A model generated the notes under the pieces. That model was not told where the DNA came from, did no database searches, and worked only from the letters and a program-made list of their open reading frames with translations. The translations under genes were made by a program, and so were the position numbers. From Pseudoalteromonas amylolytica (lineage in GTDB: Bacteria; Pseudomonadota; Gammaproteobacteria; Enterobacterales; Alteromonadaceae): 64,000 nucleotides of DNA. The DNA lies in contig NZ_MKJU01000026.1 of the NCBI RefSeq assembly GCF_001854605.1, positions 223,572-287,571 of the forward strand. The letters are read 5' to 3'. Positions 8,653 through 19,219 of the stretch are shown here, in pieces. Position 1 is the first letter of the stretch; the number at the start of each line of letters is the position of its first letter.

Positions 8653-9645
8653 CTCTCTTCCAAGCAACGCCATGGCTGCTTCTTTAACATCTTTTTGCTG
8701 ATACAGCACTTGATAGATTTGTTCAGTAATTGGCATTTCAATGCCGCTGCGCTGGGCGAGTAGATATACCTCTTTGGTATTTCGATAACCCTCTACCACC
8801 TGACCAATGCTCTGCATAGCTTCATCGACATCAAGACCCTTGCCCAGTGCTAAACCAAAGCGACGGTTACGAGATTGATTGTCTGTACATGTTAGGATTA
8901 AATCACCTAAACCCGCCATACCCATAAAGGTTTCAGAGCGTGCACCGAGTGCTTTACCTAAACGACAAAGTTCTGCAAGACCACGCGTGATAAGCGCCGT
9001 GCGTGCATTGGCACCAAAACCAAACCCGTCAGACATACCCGCACCAATCGCAATAACATTTTTCACGGCACCACCGAGCTGAATACCAATGAAGTCGTCA
9101 TTGCTGTAGACCCTAAAAGAACGCCCACAATGTAACAACTTGGCAAGCTCAGAAGCAAAATCGGTGTCGGTGGCTGCTACAGAAATAGCGGTTGGCAAAC
9201 CCGCAGCCATTTCTTTAGCAAAAGTTGGCCCTGAAAGCACCGCTAAAGGCACTGACTCCCCTAACTGCTGCTGCGCGACTTCTTGTAACAAGCGACCCGT
9301 ATCTGGTTCCAGCCCTTTGGTTGCCCAAGCTACTCTCGCATTTGGCAATAGATCATCACGAATAAGTGCTAAGGTGTCTGCAAAAGCATGGCTTGGGACC
9401 ACCAGCAACACAATTTCACTGGACTGTACCGCACGCTGCAAATCACTTTCAAGTTGCAAAGATTCAGGAAATTGACAATCAGGTAAATAACGCTGGTTTC
9501 TACGCTCAGCTGCAAGCGTCGCAACGTCGTCTTTGTTTCGTCCCCATAATGTCACTTTATGGCCATTTCGGGCGAAACAAATAGCAAGGGCGGTGCCATA
9601 AGACCCCGCCCCTAATACAGTTACAGCTGACTGAACTGAACTCAT
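8638..9645 (-). CDS. gpsA: NAD(P)H-dependent glycerol-3-phosphate dehydrogenase
   Basis: The 335-residue enzyme reduces dihydroxyacetone phosphate to sn-glycerol 3-phosphate for phospholipid synthesis. It has an N-terminal Rossmann motif [10 protein letters not shown] (about 12-21), the [11 protein letters not shown] segment, the catalytic Lys in [13 protein letters not shown] (about 190-202) and the DLILTCT region. It closes the yibN-grxC-secB-gpsA operon, three bases after secB. The secB-gpsA pairing is widely conserved. Confidence 0.95.
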   Translation of the reverse strand: MSSVQSAVTVLGAGSYGTALAICFARNGHKVTLWGRNKDDVATLAAERRNQRYLPDCQFPESLQLESDLQRAVQSSEIVLLVVPSHAFADTLALIRDDLLPNARVAWATKGLEPDTGRLLQEVAQQQLGESVPLAVLSGPTFAKEMAAGLPTAISVAATDTDFASELAKLLHCGRSFRVYSNDDFIGIQLGGAVKNVIAIGAGMSDGFGFGANARTALITRGLAELCRLGKALGARSETFMGMAGLGDLILTCTDNQSRNRRFGLALGKGLDVDEAMQSIGQVVEGYRNTKEVYLLAQRSGIEMPITEQIYQVLYQQKDVKEAAMALLGREQKAE

Positions 9646-9648
9646 TGA

Positions 9649-10131
9649 TTAAGCGTCAGCAGTTTGCTCTGCTTGCGCTGCTCTTTGCTGCATATACTGA
9701 GCAAATAGCGCATCGAAGTTAACTGGAGCTAGGTTTAACTGTGGGAACGTACCACGGTTTACCAAGCTTGCAACAGCTTCACGCGCATATGGGAAAAGAA
9801 TATTTGGACAGAATGCACCAAGCATATGCGCCATTTGTACTTCTTCTATATCAGCAATAGAGAAAATACCTGCTTGCTGAATTTCACATAAGAAAGCGGT
9901 TTCTTCGCCGATTGTTGTCGTTACAGTTAGCGCAAGTACAACTTCATAGATGTTGTTGTCTAGTTTTTCTGAACGCGTATCCATATCTAGCTTAACTTCT
10001 GGTGTCCACTCTTTTTGGAAAATCGCAGGTGAGTTAGGCGTTTCAAAAGAAACATCTTTTGTGTAAATGCGTTGAATGTTGAATTGTGCGCCTTGTTGTT
10101 CCGCTGCTGCGTTTTGATTTTGATCTGTCAT
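9649..10131 (-). CDS. secB: Protein-export chaperone SecB
   Basis: The 160-residue acidic protein has the SecB core: [14 protein letters not shown] at the start, the [10 protein letters not shown] strand, the [11 protein letters not shown] strand and [13 protein letters not shown], which contributes to the client groove and SecA contact. The tetramer holds preproteins unfolded and delivers them to SecA. It is followed three bases later by gpsA and preceded by grxC. Confidence 0.95.
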   Translation of the reverse strand: MTDQNQNAAAEQQGAQFNIQRIYTKDVSFETPNSPAIFQKEWTPEVKLDMDTRSEKLDNNIYEVVLALTVTTTIGEETAFLCEIQQAGIFSIADIEEVQMAHMLGAFCPNILFPYAREAVASLVNRGTFPQLNLAPVNFDALFAQYMQQRAAQAEQTADA

Positions 10132-10169
10132 GAGTGTTCCTAGATTCTTTGATTTTATTAAATGTAATT

Positions 10170-10427
10170 TTAAATATTAAGCAAGGTGTTAAGTTCACCT
10201 TTTGCTTCAATGGCCATCATATCGTCACAGCCGCCAATGTGATTATTATTGATAAAAATCTGCGGCACAGTATAGCTGCCATTTGCTTTTTCTATCATTT
10301 GATCACGTAACTCGGGCTGCTTGCCAATATCATATTCGGTGTACGTGACACCTTTAGCATCAAGTAATGCTTTGGCGCGATGGCAATAAGGACAATAGTC
10401 TTTTGTATAAATTACAACTTCAGTCAT
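10170..10427 (-). CDS. grxC: Glutaredoxin 3
   Basis: The 85-residue thioredoxin-fold protein has the redox motif CPYC (residues 12-15), the cis-proline segment TVPQIFINN and the GGCDD glutathione-binding motif. It reduces disulfides and glutathione mixed disulfides using glutathione. It sits between the rhodanese gene and secB on the same strand. Confidence 0.95.
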   Translation of the reverse strand: MTEVVIYTKDYCPYCHRAKALLDAKGVTYTEYDIGKQPELRDQMIEKANGSYTVPQIFINNNHIGGCDDMMAIEAKGELNTLLNI

Positions 10428-10439
10428 ATGTGCTCCTAA

Positions 10440-10871
10440 TTATTTTCCGTTTGTAGTCGGTAAGCCCGCACTTTGCCAAGCCCCCATACCACCATTGAGC
10501 ACATAGACTTGCTCGTATCCTGCTTTATGCATGGTGTTTGCAATGCCTGAGGCAGTCATTCCCGTTGTACACACAAGTATAATGGGTTTGTTTTTGTGCT
10601 TTTCAAGGCCAGCAAAGTCACTTTGTTTCGCTTTTTCTGCACTTAGCTGTACCGCTCCTGCTATTCTACCTGAGTTAAACTCTTTTACAGGACGAATATC
10701 TACAACTTGCGCATCTTCTCTGTTTACCAGCAAAGTCAGTTGTTGAGGGTTAATCTGTCTAATTGCTGAAAACTTACTTTTAAACCAGCTGGCGACAATC
10801 ATAACCACCAGAGCTAACCAGATAATGCTCAAGATGGCATTATTACCAATAAATTCGATGTATTGTTCCAT
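10440..10871 (-). CDS. yibN: Membrane-anchored rhodanese-like protein YibN
   Basis: The 143-residue protein has one N-terminal membrane helix (about 10-30) followed by a rhodanese domain (about 45-140) with active-site loop VCTTGMTAS containing the catalytic Cys. Rhodanese domains transfer sulfur or act as protein adaptors; the substrate here is unknown. It is the first gene of the operon with grxC, secB and gpsA, and the promoter should lie in the gap shared with gpmI. Confidence 0.85.
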   Translation of the reverse strand: MEQYIEFIGNNAILSIIWLALVVMIVASWFKSKFSAIRQINPQQLTLLVNREDAQVVDIRPVKEFNSGRIAGAVQLSAEKAKQSDFAGLEKHKNKPIILVCTTGMTASGIANTMHKAGYEQVYVLNGGMGAWQSAGLPTTNGK

Positions 10872-11170
10872 GCACCTTCCAACTTAACAGTGTTGAATGC
10901 TTTGCTTCAATGGGGCTAAGCATCCTTATAATGAATAGCCTCGCAGTATACATTTTGCGATCCTTTCGGTATAGCCCTTTGTGGCGAACTGTTATGGCAA
11001 TGTATTAAACACTCAACCTTGATAACAGTTACAAAGTTGAGGATAAATCATAGCGACAGGGCTGAATATTTACACAAAACAAGGTATGCTAACAGCGATA
11101 ATTTTGTCGTGCTTAAGTGTCAATCCATCTCTAAGACACAAATAACGAGATAAGTTCTAAAGGAGCCCAA
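10872..11170. promoter_or_regulatory. Divergent promoter region between yibN and gpmI
   Basis: This 299-base gap separates divergent operons. It holds a TATAAT at 10927-10932 that also reads as ATTATA on the other strand, and an AGGAG ribosome site at 11161-11165 for gpmI. No other gene or repeat was seen. Confidence 0.45.
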
Positions 11171-12715
11171 ATGACAGCACAAAAAAAACCACTAGTTCTA
11201 ATGATTTTAGACGGTTGGGGTTATAGAGAAGAAACCGAAAGCAACGCTATTCTAGCGGCCAATACCCCAGTGCTAGACAATTTATGGCAAACTAAACCTT
11301 GTACGCTCATTTCTGGTTCAGGGTTAGACGTAGGACTTCCCGATGGTCAGATGGGTAACTCAGAGGTTGGTCATGTTAACCTTGGCGCAGGCCGAATCGT
11401 TTATCAGGACTTTACTCGTATCACCAAAGCTATTGATGATGGTGAATTTGAGCACAACCCAGTGTTGCTAGAGAACATTGACAAAGCAGTTGCAGCAGGA
11501 AAGGCTGTTCATTTAATGGGACTGCTGAGCCCAGGTGGTGTACACAGCCACGAAGATCACATTGTTGCGGGTATTAAACTAGCAGCACAACGCGGTGCCA
11601 AGGCTGTCTATTTTCATGCTTTCTTAGATGGCCGAGATACACCTCCGCGCAGCGCCCAAGCATCAATTGAACGAATTGAAGCTGTGTTTGCACAGCTTAA
11701 CTGTGGTCGCTTAGCATCGATCGTTGGCCGTTATTATGCGATGGACAGAGATAACCGCTGGGAGCGTATCGAATCGGCATATAATTTAATGGTTTGCGCA
11801 GAAGGTGAATTCACCTTCACCGATGGCGTTAGCGCACTAAATGCCGCTTATGCACGTAATGAAAACGACGAATTTGTTAAGGCCAGTGTTATCCAACCTA
11901 GTGATGCGACACCGGCAACCATCAACGATGGCGATACGCTGATTTTTATGAACTTTAGAGCGGATAGAGCCCGTCAAATGACACGTGCATTTGTAGATGA
12001 AGAGTTTACAGGGTTCAACAAAAAGGCAGCCCCTAGCTTAAGCGCTTTTGTAATGATGACAGAATATGCAGCAGATATTAAAGCGCCTGTAGCATTTGCA
12101 CCAGAGGCACTGAACAATGTACTGGGTGAGTGGCTAGCTAAACATAACAAAACGCAGTTACGTATCTCTGAGACAGAAAAATACGCGCACGTTACTTTCT
12201 TCTTTAGTGGTGGTAGAGAAGCCGAGTTTGAAGGTGAACAACGTAAACTCATCCCTTCTCCACAAGTCGCAACATATGATCTGCAACCAGAAATGAACTC
12301 TGAACTACTCACTGACACACTGGTTGAAGCCATCCATTGCGGTGAATTTGATGTGATCATTTGCAACTATCCAAATGGCGACATGGTAGGCCATTCTGGC
12401 GTGTTTAGCGCTGCGGTAAAAGCCTGTGAAGCCGTCGATAAATGCATCGGTCGAGTACTCAATGCACTGCAAGAAGTGGGTGGCGAAGCCTTGATCACAG
12501 CCGACCACGGAAATGCTGAACAGATGACCAACGCCAAAACGGGTCAAGCACATACCGCTCATACCTCTGAACCTGTGCCGTTTATCTATGTAGGCCGAGA
12601 TGCTCAACCGCACAGTGGTAAAACCCTAAGCGATGTGGCACCAACCATGTTACACCTACTAGGCTTGGAGCAACCAAGCGAAATGACTGGTACCCCAATA
12701 ATGACCTTGAAATAA
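11171..12715 (+). CDS. gpmI: 2,3-bisphosphoglycerate-independent phosphoglycerate mutase
   Basis: The 514-residue enzyme interconverts 3- and 2-phosphoglycerate using two manganese ions. Visible motifs are LMILDGWG (metal-binding Asp), catalytic S64 in [15 protein letters not shown], the [11 protein letters not shown] segment, and the C-terminal metal site [10 protein letters not shown] and [10 protein letters not shown]. Length is normal. An AGGAG lies five bases before the ATG. It heads a cluster with envC, an S41 protease and yibQ, which is conserved in gammaproteobacteria. Confidence 0.97.
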   Translation: MTAQKKPLVLMILDGWGYREETESNAILAANTPVLDNLWQTKPCTLISGSGLDVGLPDGQMGNSEVGHVNLGAGRIVYQDFTRITKAIDDGEFEHNPVLLENIDKAVAAGKAVHLMGLLSPGGVHSHEDHIVAGIKLAAQRGAKAVYFHAFLDGRDTPPRSAQASIERIEAVFAQLNCGRLASIVGRYYAMDRDNRWERIESAYNLMVCAEGEFTFTDGVSALNAAYARNENDEFVKASVIQPSDATPATINDGDTLIFMNFRADRARQMTRAFVDEEFTGFNKKAAPSLSAFVMMTEYAADIKAPVAFAPEALNNVLGEWLAKHNKTQLRISETEKYAHVTFFFSGGREAEFEGEQRKLIPSPQVATYDLQPEMNSELLTDTLVEAIHCGEFDVIICNYPNGDMVGHSGVFSAAVKACEAVDKCIGRVLNALQEVGGEALITADHGNAEQMTNAKTGQAHTAHTSEPVPFIYVGRDAQPHSGKTLSDVAPTMLHLLGLEQPSEMTGTPIMTLK

Positions 12716-12717
12716 TC

Positions 12718-13851
12718 ATGCGCATGATGCTCTACAAGTTAATCATGCTGAGTCTTGCATTGGTGGTAACATCTGTTACCGCCAATGAATCAAGAACCAA
12801 GCAAGACTTAACAGAAGTACAAGAAGAGCTCAAAAAGAGCCAAAAGGATTATCAAAAACAGCGAGATAAGATCGCGTCACTGCGCGCAAAACTCAAATCG
12901 CAAGAGTTAGATATTGCCAAAAATGCCAAGGCTTTGTCATTAACCCAACGTGGTATCGCCGAAAATCAGCAACAGCAGTACACTTTGCAAAATGAAGCCA
13001 AAGGCTTAGAAAAGAAAAAAGCTCACCTACAAAAGCTACTGGCTGCACAGTTGAAAAGTGCCTACATGACGGGCAACCACGACTACTCTAAAATGCTTTT
13101 AAATCAAGAGAAAAGCGCGACTTTAGAGCGAACCATTAGCTACTACGATTACTTTAACAAAGCACGCATAAAGCAACTTGAAGAGCTAAAGCTTGTCGTG
13201 GCCGAGCTGGCTAAAAATCAACAACAGTTAGCTAAAAAGCAAGAAGAACTCAACGCATTGCATGAGCAGCAAGAAGCTCGTCAGGCAGCTTTGATTGCCG
13301 GCCAAAAAGAACGCCAGTCACATTTGAGTGAACTTAACAACACCCTTGAGCAAACAGCGCAAGCAATCAATTACTTAAAAGAAAACGAACAAACTTTGAT
13401 AGCGACGCTTGAGCAACTTGCCAAAGTACAAGAGCCTAGCGAAATCGTTCTTGATGGATTAGCAAATAGTAAAGGCCGCTTGCTATGGCCTAGTAAAGGA
13501 CGACTGAAACACCGCTTCGGACAAAGAAAACATGCAGGTATGAGCTGGAAGGGTGTATTGATCCAAGCTGCTGCTGGCACACCGGTAAACAGCATCAAGC
13601 AAGGGCAAGTCGTTTATGCCGACTGGCTCAATGGCTTTGGTTGGGTGATGGTTGTTGACCATGGTGAGGGCTTTATGAGCCTGTACGGCCATACGCAAAC
13701 CTTGTTAAAAGATGTGGGCGATCTTGTCAATGCAGGTGAAACAATCGCACTGGTCGGGCAAAGCGGCGGGCAATCTCGTTCTGGTCTATACTTTGAAATA
13801 CGGCATAAGGGAAGCGCTGTCGATCCGGTAAAATGGTGTAAAGCAAGTTAA
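12718..13851 (+). CDS. envC: Murein hydrolase activator EnvC
   Basis: The 377-residue protein has a signal peptide (to about residue 22), a long coiled coil (about 25-240) and a C-terminal LytM/M23 domain (about 255-375). The Zn-binding HxGxD motif is degenerate (HAGMSWKG), as expected for an EnvC that activates the septal amidases AmiA/AmiB instead of cutting peptidoglycan. It acts in the periplasm at the division septum through FtsEX. It begins two bases after gpmI; ATGs at 12724 and 12727 are alternative starts. Confidence 0.92.
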   Translation: MRMMLYKLIMLSLALVVTSVTANESRTKQDLTEVQEELKKSQKDYQKQRDKIASLRAKLKSQELDIAKNAKALSLTQRGIAENQQQQYTLQNEAKGLEKKKAHLQKLLAAQLKSAYMTGNHDYSKMLLNQEKSATLERTISYYDYFNKARIKQLEELKLVVAELAKNQQQLAKKQEELNALHEQQEARQAALIAGQKERQSHLSELNNTLEQTAQAINYLKENEQTLIATLEQLAKVQEPSEIVLDGLANSKGRLLWPSKGRLKHRFGQRKHAGMSWKGVLIQAAAGTPVNSIKQGQVVYADWLNGFGWVMVVDHGEGFMSLYGHTQTLLKDVGDLVNAGETIALVGQSGGQSRSGLYFEIRHKGSAVDPVKWCKAS

Positions 13852-13888
13852 TTGATTAACCCGTGCTGCACCAAAATTGGAGCAGCAC

Positions 13889-15115
13889 ATGAACCGACTT
13901 TTCAATCTCAAACATATCATAGTGCGCAATCATTTTGCGTGGCTCATTTCCCTTCTTTGGGTTGTTGTAAGCTTGTGCTTTGTAACGCCCAGTACCTTTG
14001 CGAAACAGCAGTTTACACGTGAGCAAGTCAGTGAAATTCTGTTTCACGTTCACGCTTATTATGTCGAAGACCTACCACTTAGCCATTTTGACAAAGGCAA
14101 TTTAGAACAGTTATTCACTCAGCTTGACCCGTATTCAAAGTACCTCTCAGAAACTGAACTCGAAGCAATATTTAGTGCCGCTAATGGTCGCTATACAGGC
14201 ATTGGTATTGAGGTTGAAGAAATTGAGAACCGCATCGTTATCGTTAACACCTTACCAGGCTCCCCCGCCGAACTTGCAGGTATCGAAGGCGGTGACAAAC
14301 TCGTTGCAATCAATGCCGAAGATGTTACCAATAAAGACATTGCACATGTCTCAAAACTACTTCAAGAGGCTGAATTTGCAACCATTAAAATTACCGTAGA
14401 ACGCGCAACACATGAACTCACCTTGGCGCTTCGTCGCCAAGAAATTAACTTAGAGAGCGTAACCAGCTTATTGCTCTCTAACGGTAATGGTTACTTATCT
14501 CTTAATGGCTTTAACAATAATAGTTTTCATGATGTGGCCAGACACCTTAATAAACTAGCCTCCGAAAATGGCGAACCTTTAGCGGGTTTGATCATTGATT
14601 TACGCGATAACCCAGGGGGAACGCTCACCAGTGCTGTAGCGATCTCTGATTTGTTTTTAAATGCAGGGACCATCGTATTCACCAAAGGACGGTTTTTTGA
14701 CGCCAACCAGCATTTCAAAGCGCAAAAAGGAGACGTGCTAAATGGCGCGCCTGTGGTCGTTATGATCAATGAAAATTCAGCTTCCGCTGCAGAGATACTC
14801 GCAGGCGCTTTACAAGACAATCATCGTGCGCTTGTAGTAGGAGCGCCTTCATACGGCAAAGGCTCGGTCCAATCATTGATCCCCATCGGTAATGGTACTA
14901 CAGCACTTAAGCTGACTACCGCACGTTATTACACGCCTTCAGGGCGCTCTATAGAAGGCATCGGCATTGCGCCTGATATTGAACTGACCAAGCAAATGCT
15001 TTCACATTTAAGTAAAAGCGTTATAATGGCTGGTGAACAAACAACCAGAAATAAGCAGTTAGCAAGGCTGGATTCGCATTTGCTAAAGGCAAGACAATTA
15101 CTTAAAAAACAATAG
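13889..15115 (+). CDS. S41-family C-terminal processing protease
   Basis: About 408 residues: a signal anchor (about 10-35), a PDZ domain (about 95-180; GIGIEVE, GSPAELAGIEGGDKL) and the S41 peptidase core with catalytic Ser in NENSASAAEILAGAL and Lys in YGKGSVQ. CtpA-type proteases trim or degrade periplasmic proteins, often peptidoglycan hydrolases, which fits its place after envC. An upstream TTG (13877) is possible, but ATG 13889 has GGAG six bases upstream. It is shorter than Prc and of the CtpA class. Confidence 0.9.
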   Translation: MNRLFNLKHIIVRNHFAWLISLLWVVVSLCFVTPSTFAKQQFTREQVSEILFHVHAYYVEDLPLSHFDKGNLEQLFTQLDPYSKYLSETELEAIFSAANGRYTGIGIEVEEIENRIVIVNTLPGSPAELAGIEGGDKLVAINAEDVTNKDIAHVSKLLQEAEFATIKITVERATHELTLALRRQEINLESVTSLLLSNGNGYLSLNGFNNNSFHDVARHLNKLASENGEPLAGLIIDLRDNPGGTLTSAVAISDLFLNAGTIVFTKGRFFDANQHFKAQKGDVLNGAPVVVMINENSASAAEILAGALQDNHRALVVGAPSYGKGSVQSLIPIGNGTTALKLTTARYYTPSGRSIEGIGIAPDIELTKQMLSHLSKSVIMAGEQTTRNKQLARLDSHLLKARQLLKKQ

Positions 15116-15186
15116 AGTTTATAAATAGCTACGCTCAATCAAAGCGAAGATAAATTGAACAATAAAAAATAACAAGAAGCTCGACT

Positions 15187-15963
15187 GTGCATAAAATTTT
15201 TTGGGGAATTTTTGCGCTTTGGTTAATCGCATTTCCAAGCGCTGCAAAACAAATTGCCATCGTTATCGATGATGTTGGCAATCATAAAAGAGACTTACAA
15301 CTGCTGGAGTTACCCGGCCAGTTGTCGTTCTCGATTTTACCCCATACCCCTTACTCCCAACAATTTGCCTATATGGCCAGTCGAGCCAATAGAGAGCTAT
15401 TACTGCATATTCCGATGCAATCACTGCAGGAAAAAGCGCTTGGTCCAGGCGCACTGACGCTAGATATGAACAAATGGCAGCTACAAAGTACACTTGGTCA
15501 TGCCCTTGCCACCCTGCCGCAAGTAAAGGGCGTCAATAATCATATGGGTTCAGCACTCACTCAGTACACCCAACCGATGAAGTGGACCATGGAAGTGTTG
15601 AAAAAGCGTGGCTTGTTTTTTCTTGATAGCCGCACAACAGAGCATACACAAGCACAAAACGTCGCCAATTTATATGGTGTGGAAAATATTAGCCGTCATA
15701 TTTTTCTGGATAATGAGCCAACATTCGAGGCATTGACTCAACAGTTAGAGGCGCTAAAGAGCAAAGCTGACTCAGCTAGATTCGCCATCGCCATTGCACA
15801 CCCTTACCCGCAAACCATCGCTTTTCTAAAAACGGCGCTTCCAGAACTTACCGCTCAAGGGTATGAGTTAGTACCTATTTCTCAGTTAGTTGAATCAAAA
15901 TATATTCAACTTGCAGAACGACAGCAGCATCAAACTCAAATTTTGATCCCAACCAGCGATTAG
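15187..15963 (+). CDS. yibQ: Divergent polysaccharide deacetylase family protein (YibQ)
   Basis: The 258-residue protein starts at GTG and has a signal peptide (to about residue 20), then a polysaccharide-deacetylase-like barrel: AIVIDDVGNHKRD at the first metal Asp position, LLHIPMQ, and GVNNHMGS with the motif-2 histidine. The family (DUF610) is usually encoded after envC and the S41 protease, as here. Its periplasmic substrate is not established; a role in envelope polysaccharide metabolism is inferred. Confidence 0.88.
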   Translation: MHKIFWGIFALWLIAFPSAAKQIAIVIDDVGNHKRDLQLLELPGQLSFSILPHTPYSQQFAYMASRANRELLLHIPMQSLQEKALGPGALTLDMNKWQLQSTLGHALATLPQVKGVNNHMGSALTQYTQPMKWTMEVLKKRGLFFLDSRTTEHTQAQNVANLYGVENISRHIFLDNEPTFEALTQQLEALKSKADSARFAIAIAHPYPQTIAFLKTALPELTAQGYELVPISQLVESKYIQLAERQQHQTQILIPTSD

Positions 15964-16033
15964 TTTGATCTCGATACATGCACCACAGCAAAATGTGCGT
16001 TATAACTTAATCATGTTCGGCTAAAAGGAAAAG

Positions 16034-16456
16034 ATGATGTTACAAACCGTTGCTGATCTCATGACCGCAGATCCCTTTGCTGTAAATAGCAAGTCATCGT
16101 TAAAGGATGCGCACGACTTAATGCGCGAGAAAAATATTCGTCATATTCCAGTGATCGATGAACGAGGTATCTTACAAGGTATGCTCACGCAAAAAATTAT
16201 GATTGCTAAAGTCATGGGGATCATGGCTACATACGGTCCCAATGCATTAGAAAGAAAAGAAAAATACACTGTCATTGAAGATATTATGGCAACCGATTTT
16301 GCCAGTATTCAGCCAAACCAAAACCTTGCTGAAGTTGCTGAATTTTTTGTCAGTAATCGCCATGGCTGCATGCCAGTAGTCGATGAGCAAAACAAACTGC
16401 TTGGGATTTTAACCTCCTCTGACTTTGTTCGTTTAGCTGCGGCACTACTCTCTTAA
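16034..16456 (+). CDS. CBS-domain pair protein
   Basis: The 140-residue cytoplasmic protein consists of two CBS motifs (about 8-65 and 80-138; IRHIPVIDERG and HGCMPVVDEQN). Such Bateman modules bind adenosine nucleotides and regulate partner proteins. No partner domain is attached. AAGGAA precedes the ATG. It is a monocistronic gene between yibQ and the convergent pepB, with a stem-loop after it. Function beyond ligand binding cannot be given. Confidence 0.8.
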   Translation: MMLQTVADLMTADPFAVNSKSSLKDAHDLMREKNIRHIPVIDERGILQGMLTQKIMIAKVMGIMATYGPNALERKEKYTVIEDIMATDFASIQPNQNLAEVAEFFVSNRHGCMPVVDEQNKLLGILTSSDFVRLAAALLS

Positions 16457-16463
16457 TGAATAA

Positions 16464-16494
16464 AGAAATGCAGCTAGCTGTGCGCTGCATTTCT
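16464..16494. terminator. Stem-loop between CBS gene and pepB
   Basis: AGAAATGCAG and CTGCATTTCT are exact inverted repeats around an 11-base loop, between convergent genes. Only short T runs follow, so efficiency is uncertain. Confidence 0.55.
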
Positions 16495-16503
16495 GCTTGT
16501 GGG

Positions 16504-17799
16504 TTAAGCCTTTTCTGCTAGGGTGCGTGCTACTGTACGCATTCCTAGTGTAGTTGCGCCTGCAGCCCATTGGCTACCAGCATTGTTTTGGAATGATGCA
16601 GCCAAATCGATATGCACCCAACCTTTACCTTCATTTGGTACAAAGCGAGACAAGAAACCAGCAGCATTTGACGCACCACCAAAGCCACCACCTTTTTGCG
16701 CTCGACTATTGGCCGTATCAGCATAAGCCGATGGACAGTTATTCTGGTGCCATTTTTCTAAAGGCAATGGCCAAGCGGCTTCAAATTCTTCACTGGCAAA
16801 TTGTTGTACATCCGCAACTAGCTCTTTATCTAAACCAAATAGCGCGTTGTATTCTTGCCCGACCGCAACCAAAGCCGCGCCAGTTAAAGTTGCCGCATCA
16901 ATGATTAGCTCAGCACCTGTTTCGCCCGCAGCCATTAAGCCATCAGCCAGTACCAAACGGCCTTCTGCGTCAGTATTAACGATTTCAACAGTGGTACCAT
17001 TCTTATAAGTCAAAATGTCGCCTAACTTGTATGCATGGCCCGAAATAAGGTTTTCGGCACAGCATAAAAATAGTTTGATGCGCTTATCAATACCACGCTG
17101 AATAGCCAAAGCTAAACCTGCAGTGACGGTGGCCGCGCCACCCATATCGCATTTCATGCCCAGCATGCCTTCACTTGCCTTGATAGAGTAACCACCAGAG
17201 TCAAAGGTAATTCCTTTACCGACCAATGCCGCACTGACGGGCGCATTAGCATCGCCAGTTGGGTTGTAATCTAGCTCTAGCAATACCGGTGGACGCTCAC
17301 TCCCTCGGCCTACTTCATGGATGCCTATCCATTGCTGCTCCATTAGCGCTTTGCCTTTAATAATCTGGTAGCTCACATGCTCAGGCGCGAGTGACTGAAT
17401 AAATTCAGCCGCTTTGCCTGCCAAACTTTCTGGATAGATATCCTCAGCAGTGCCGTTTATCATCTGACGCGCCCAAGTGGCCGAACTCTGTAGCGCGGTT
17501 AGCTCATTAATATCCGACTGTGCATTTTCAACAAACGTCACACCCGAGAGTTGCTTTGGACTGGCAAACCCTTGGTAGAAAGCCCATTGTGATTCTGTAC
17601 ACCACTGCTCGCCTTGCAACTGAACTTGTGTGATCCCCTGTTGCGCCAGGGTTCTTGCTGCCTTTTGAATATTTTTTAGCGTTTCATTTTCATTCAAATG
17701 AATAGTGGCGCCCATTTGATCAAAAGACAATGATGCACCAGCTCCCCAATGTGGTGCTGCACTTTGTTCACTCAAACGAACGATAAATTTGTCAGACAT
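16504..17799 (-). CDS. pepB: Peptidase B (M17 leucyl aminopeptidase family)
   Basis: The 431-residue protein is an M17 dizinc aminopeptidase of the shorter PepB type. Metal and catalytic residues are visible in VGKGITFDSGGYSIK, MKCDMGGAA and the hallmark NTDAEGRLVLAD. It removes N-terminal residues from peptides in the cytoplasm. The C-terminal half (about 180-420) carries the catalytic domain. It stands alone between convergent and divergent neighbours. Confidence 0.93.
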   Translation of the reverse strand: MSDKFIVRLSEQSAAPHWGAGASLSFDQMGATIHLNENETLKNIQKAARTLAQQGITQVQLQGEQWCTESQWAFYQGFASPKQLSGVTFVENAQSDINELTALQSSATWARQMINGTAEDIYPESLAGKAAEFIQSLAPEHVSYQIIKGKALMEQQWIGIHEVGRGSERPPVLLELDYNPTGDANAPVSAALVGKGITFDSGGYSIKASEGMLGMKCDMGGAATVTAGLALAIQRGIDKRIKLFLCCAENLISGHAYKLGDILTYKNGTTVEIVNTDAEGRLVLADGLMAAGETGAELIIDAATLTGAALVAVGQEYNALFGLDKELVADVQQFASEEFEAAWPLPLEKWHQNNCPSAYADTANSRAQKGGGFGGASNAAGFLSRFVPNEGKGWVHIDLAASFQNNAGSQWAAGATTLGMRTVARTLAEKA

Positions 17800-17880
17800 A
17801 ATCCTATATACTCTTGCACTTGTTAGTGCTCTAAAGTGTACACTAGCGAGTAACTAGACCCAACCGAATGCGATCAATTG

Positions 17881-18588
17881 ATGAAATTTATCAGTGAGCT
17901 TAACCAGGCAACATTACTCAAACGATATAAGCGATTTCTTGTAGACCTACACTGTAAAGAACTGGGTGAATTCACGGTGCATTGCGCCAATACAGGAAAG
18001 ATGACAGGGTGTGCTGACCCACATTTTACTGCCTACTACTCTACAAGTGATAACCAAAAACGTAAGTACCTGCACTCGTTGGAGTTGACCCAGAATCACC
18101 AGGGGGAGCTTATCTGTGTCAATACCAATCATGCCAACCAAGTCGCCTATGAAGGCATTGAACAAGGCATTGTGCATGAGCTCACAGGTTACCCACGCAT
18201 CCAACGAGAGGTAAAATATGGCCAAGAAAACAGTCGTATCGACATTATGCTAGAGTCAGACGATACGTCTCCGTGCTATGTTGAGGTAAAGTCTGTGACG
18301 TTGCTAGAAGGGTCGCAAGGGTACTTCCCTGACGCTCAAACGCTACGAGGGCAAAAGCACATACGTGAACTTATCACCATAAAGCAGCAAGGGATACGCG
18401 CCGTATTGCTGTTTGTAGTCATGCACGAAGGCATCAATAATGTTGCCCCAGCAGCACACATTGATGCTGAATATGCTAGGCTGCTTAAACAAGCCTGCGA
18501 CGTGGGTGTGGAAGTTTTAGCATATAAAACAGCTATTTCTGAACATGAAATCTCCTTAAGCCATCAAGTACCGGTTAATATAAGTTGA
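17881..18588 (+). CDS. sfsA: DNA/RNA nuclease SfsA
   Basis: The protein (about 235 residues) matches SfsA (sugar fermentation stimulation protein): N-terminal OB-like part (LLKRYKRFLVD, VHCANTGKMTG) and a C-terminal PD-(D/E)XK nuclease-like core (SRIDIMLE, CYVEVKSVTL, YFPDAQTLRGQKHIREL). The start is taken as ATG 17881; the codon before it is TTG. SfsA commonly precedes dksA in gammaproteobacteria, as here. Its physiological role is poorly defined. Confidence 0.93.
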   Translation: MKFISELNQATLLKRYKRFLVDLHCKELGEFTVHCANTGKMTGCADPHFTAYYSTSDNQKRKYLHSLELTQNHQGELICVNTNHANQVAYEGIEQGIVHELTGYPRIQREVKYGQENSRIDIMLESDDTSPCYVEVKSVTLLEGSQGYFPDAQTLRGQKHIRELITIKQQGIRAVLLFVVMHEGINNVAPAAHIDAEYARLLKQACDVGVEVLAYKTAISEHEISLSHQVPVNIS

Positions 18589-18763
18589 ATTTTTGAAATA
18601 TGCCCTCATATCGCAGCTCATTAGAATTTCGCCTCTAAGACTGAGATGACCAAGCGAATGTCATACTAAAAAATGAAAAAATATTTGCTTAGATGGGGAG
18701 ATTCTGATATTTATAGCCGCCGGCGCTAGCTGGGGTAATGTATTAAGGATTTAGGAGAATGCT

Positions 18764-19207
18764 ATGCCAGACCAAAAGAGACTGGGGTTATTGGCTCAAG
18801 CCGGTTTAGAACCTTATCAGGAAAAACCGGGCGAAGAATACATGAATGACGCACAACGTGCGCATTTTAAAGCAATATTAGAAGCATGGCGTAAAGACCT
18901 ACGTAATGAAGTAGATCGTACAAAAACGCATATGCAAGATGAAGCGGCAAACTTTCCTGATCCTGTTGACCGTGCAGCACAAGAAGAAGAGTTTTCTCTA
19001 GAGCTACGTACGCGTGACCGTGAGCGCAAGCTGATCAAGAAAATTGAAAAAACACTGCAACTTATTGAAGACGATGATTTCGGTTACTGCGAATCGTGCG
19101 GTATTGAAATTGGCATTCGTCGTTTGGAAGCTCGTCCTACAGCCGATTTATGTGTTGACTGTAAAACACTGGCTGAAATTAAAGAAAAGCAAAACGGCCG
19201 AGGCTAA
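18764..19207 (+). CDS. dksA: RNA polymerase-binding transcription factor DksA
   Basis: The 147-residue protein has the DksA coiled coil (about 35-110) with tip residues in [11 protein letters not shown], and a zinc finger CESC...CVDC (about 114-138). DksA enters the RNA polymerase secondary channel and, with ppGpp, retunes rRNA and stress promoters. AGGAG lies six bases before ATG 18764. A 175-base leader upstream probably holds its promoter. It is followed by gluQ after 12 bases. Confidence 0.97.
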   Translation: MPDQKRLGLLAQAGLEPYQEKPGEEYMNDAQRAHFKAILEAWRKDLRNEVDRTKTHMQDEAANFPDPVDRAAQEEEFSLELRTRDRERKLIKKIEKTLQLIEDDDFGYCESCGIEIGIRRLEARPTADLCVDCKTLAEIKEKQNGRG

Positions 19208-19219
19208 CCTCAGCCAGTT

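Noticed and set aside
9140..9475. 111-codon frame antisense to gpsA
   Set aside because: It lies wholly within gpsA and shows no domain or start signal.
16554..16904. 116-codon frame antisense to pepB
   Set aside because: It overlaps the catalytic half of PepB and has no ribosome site or recognisable domain.
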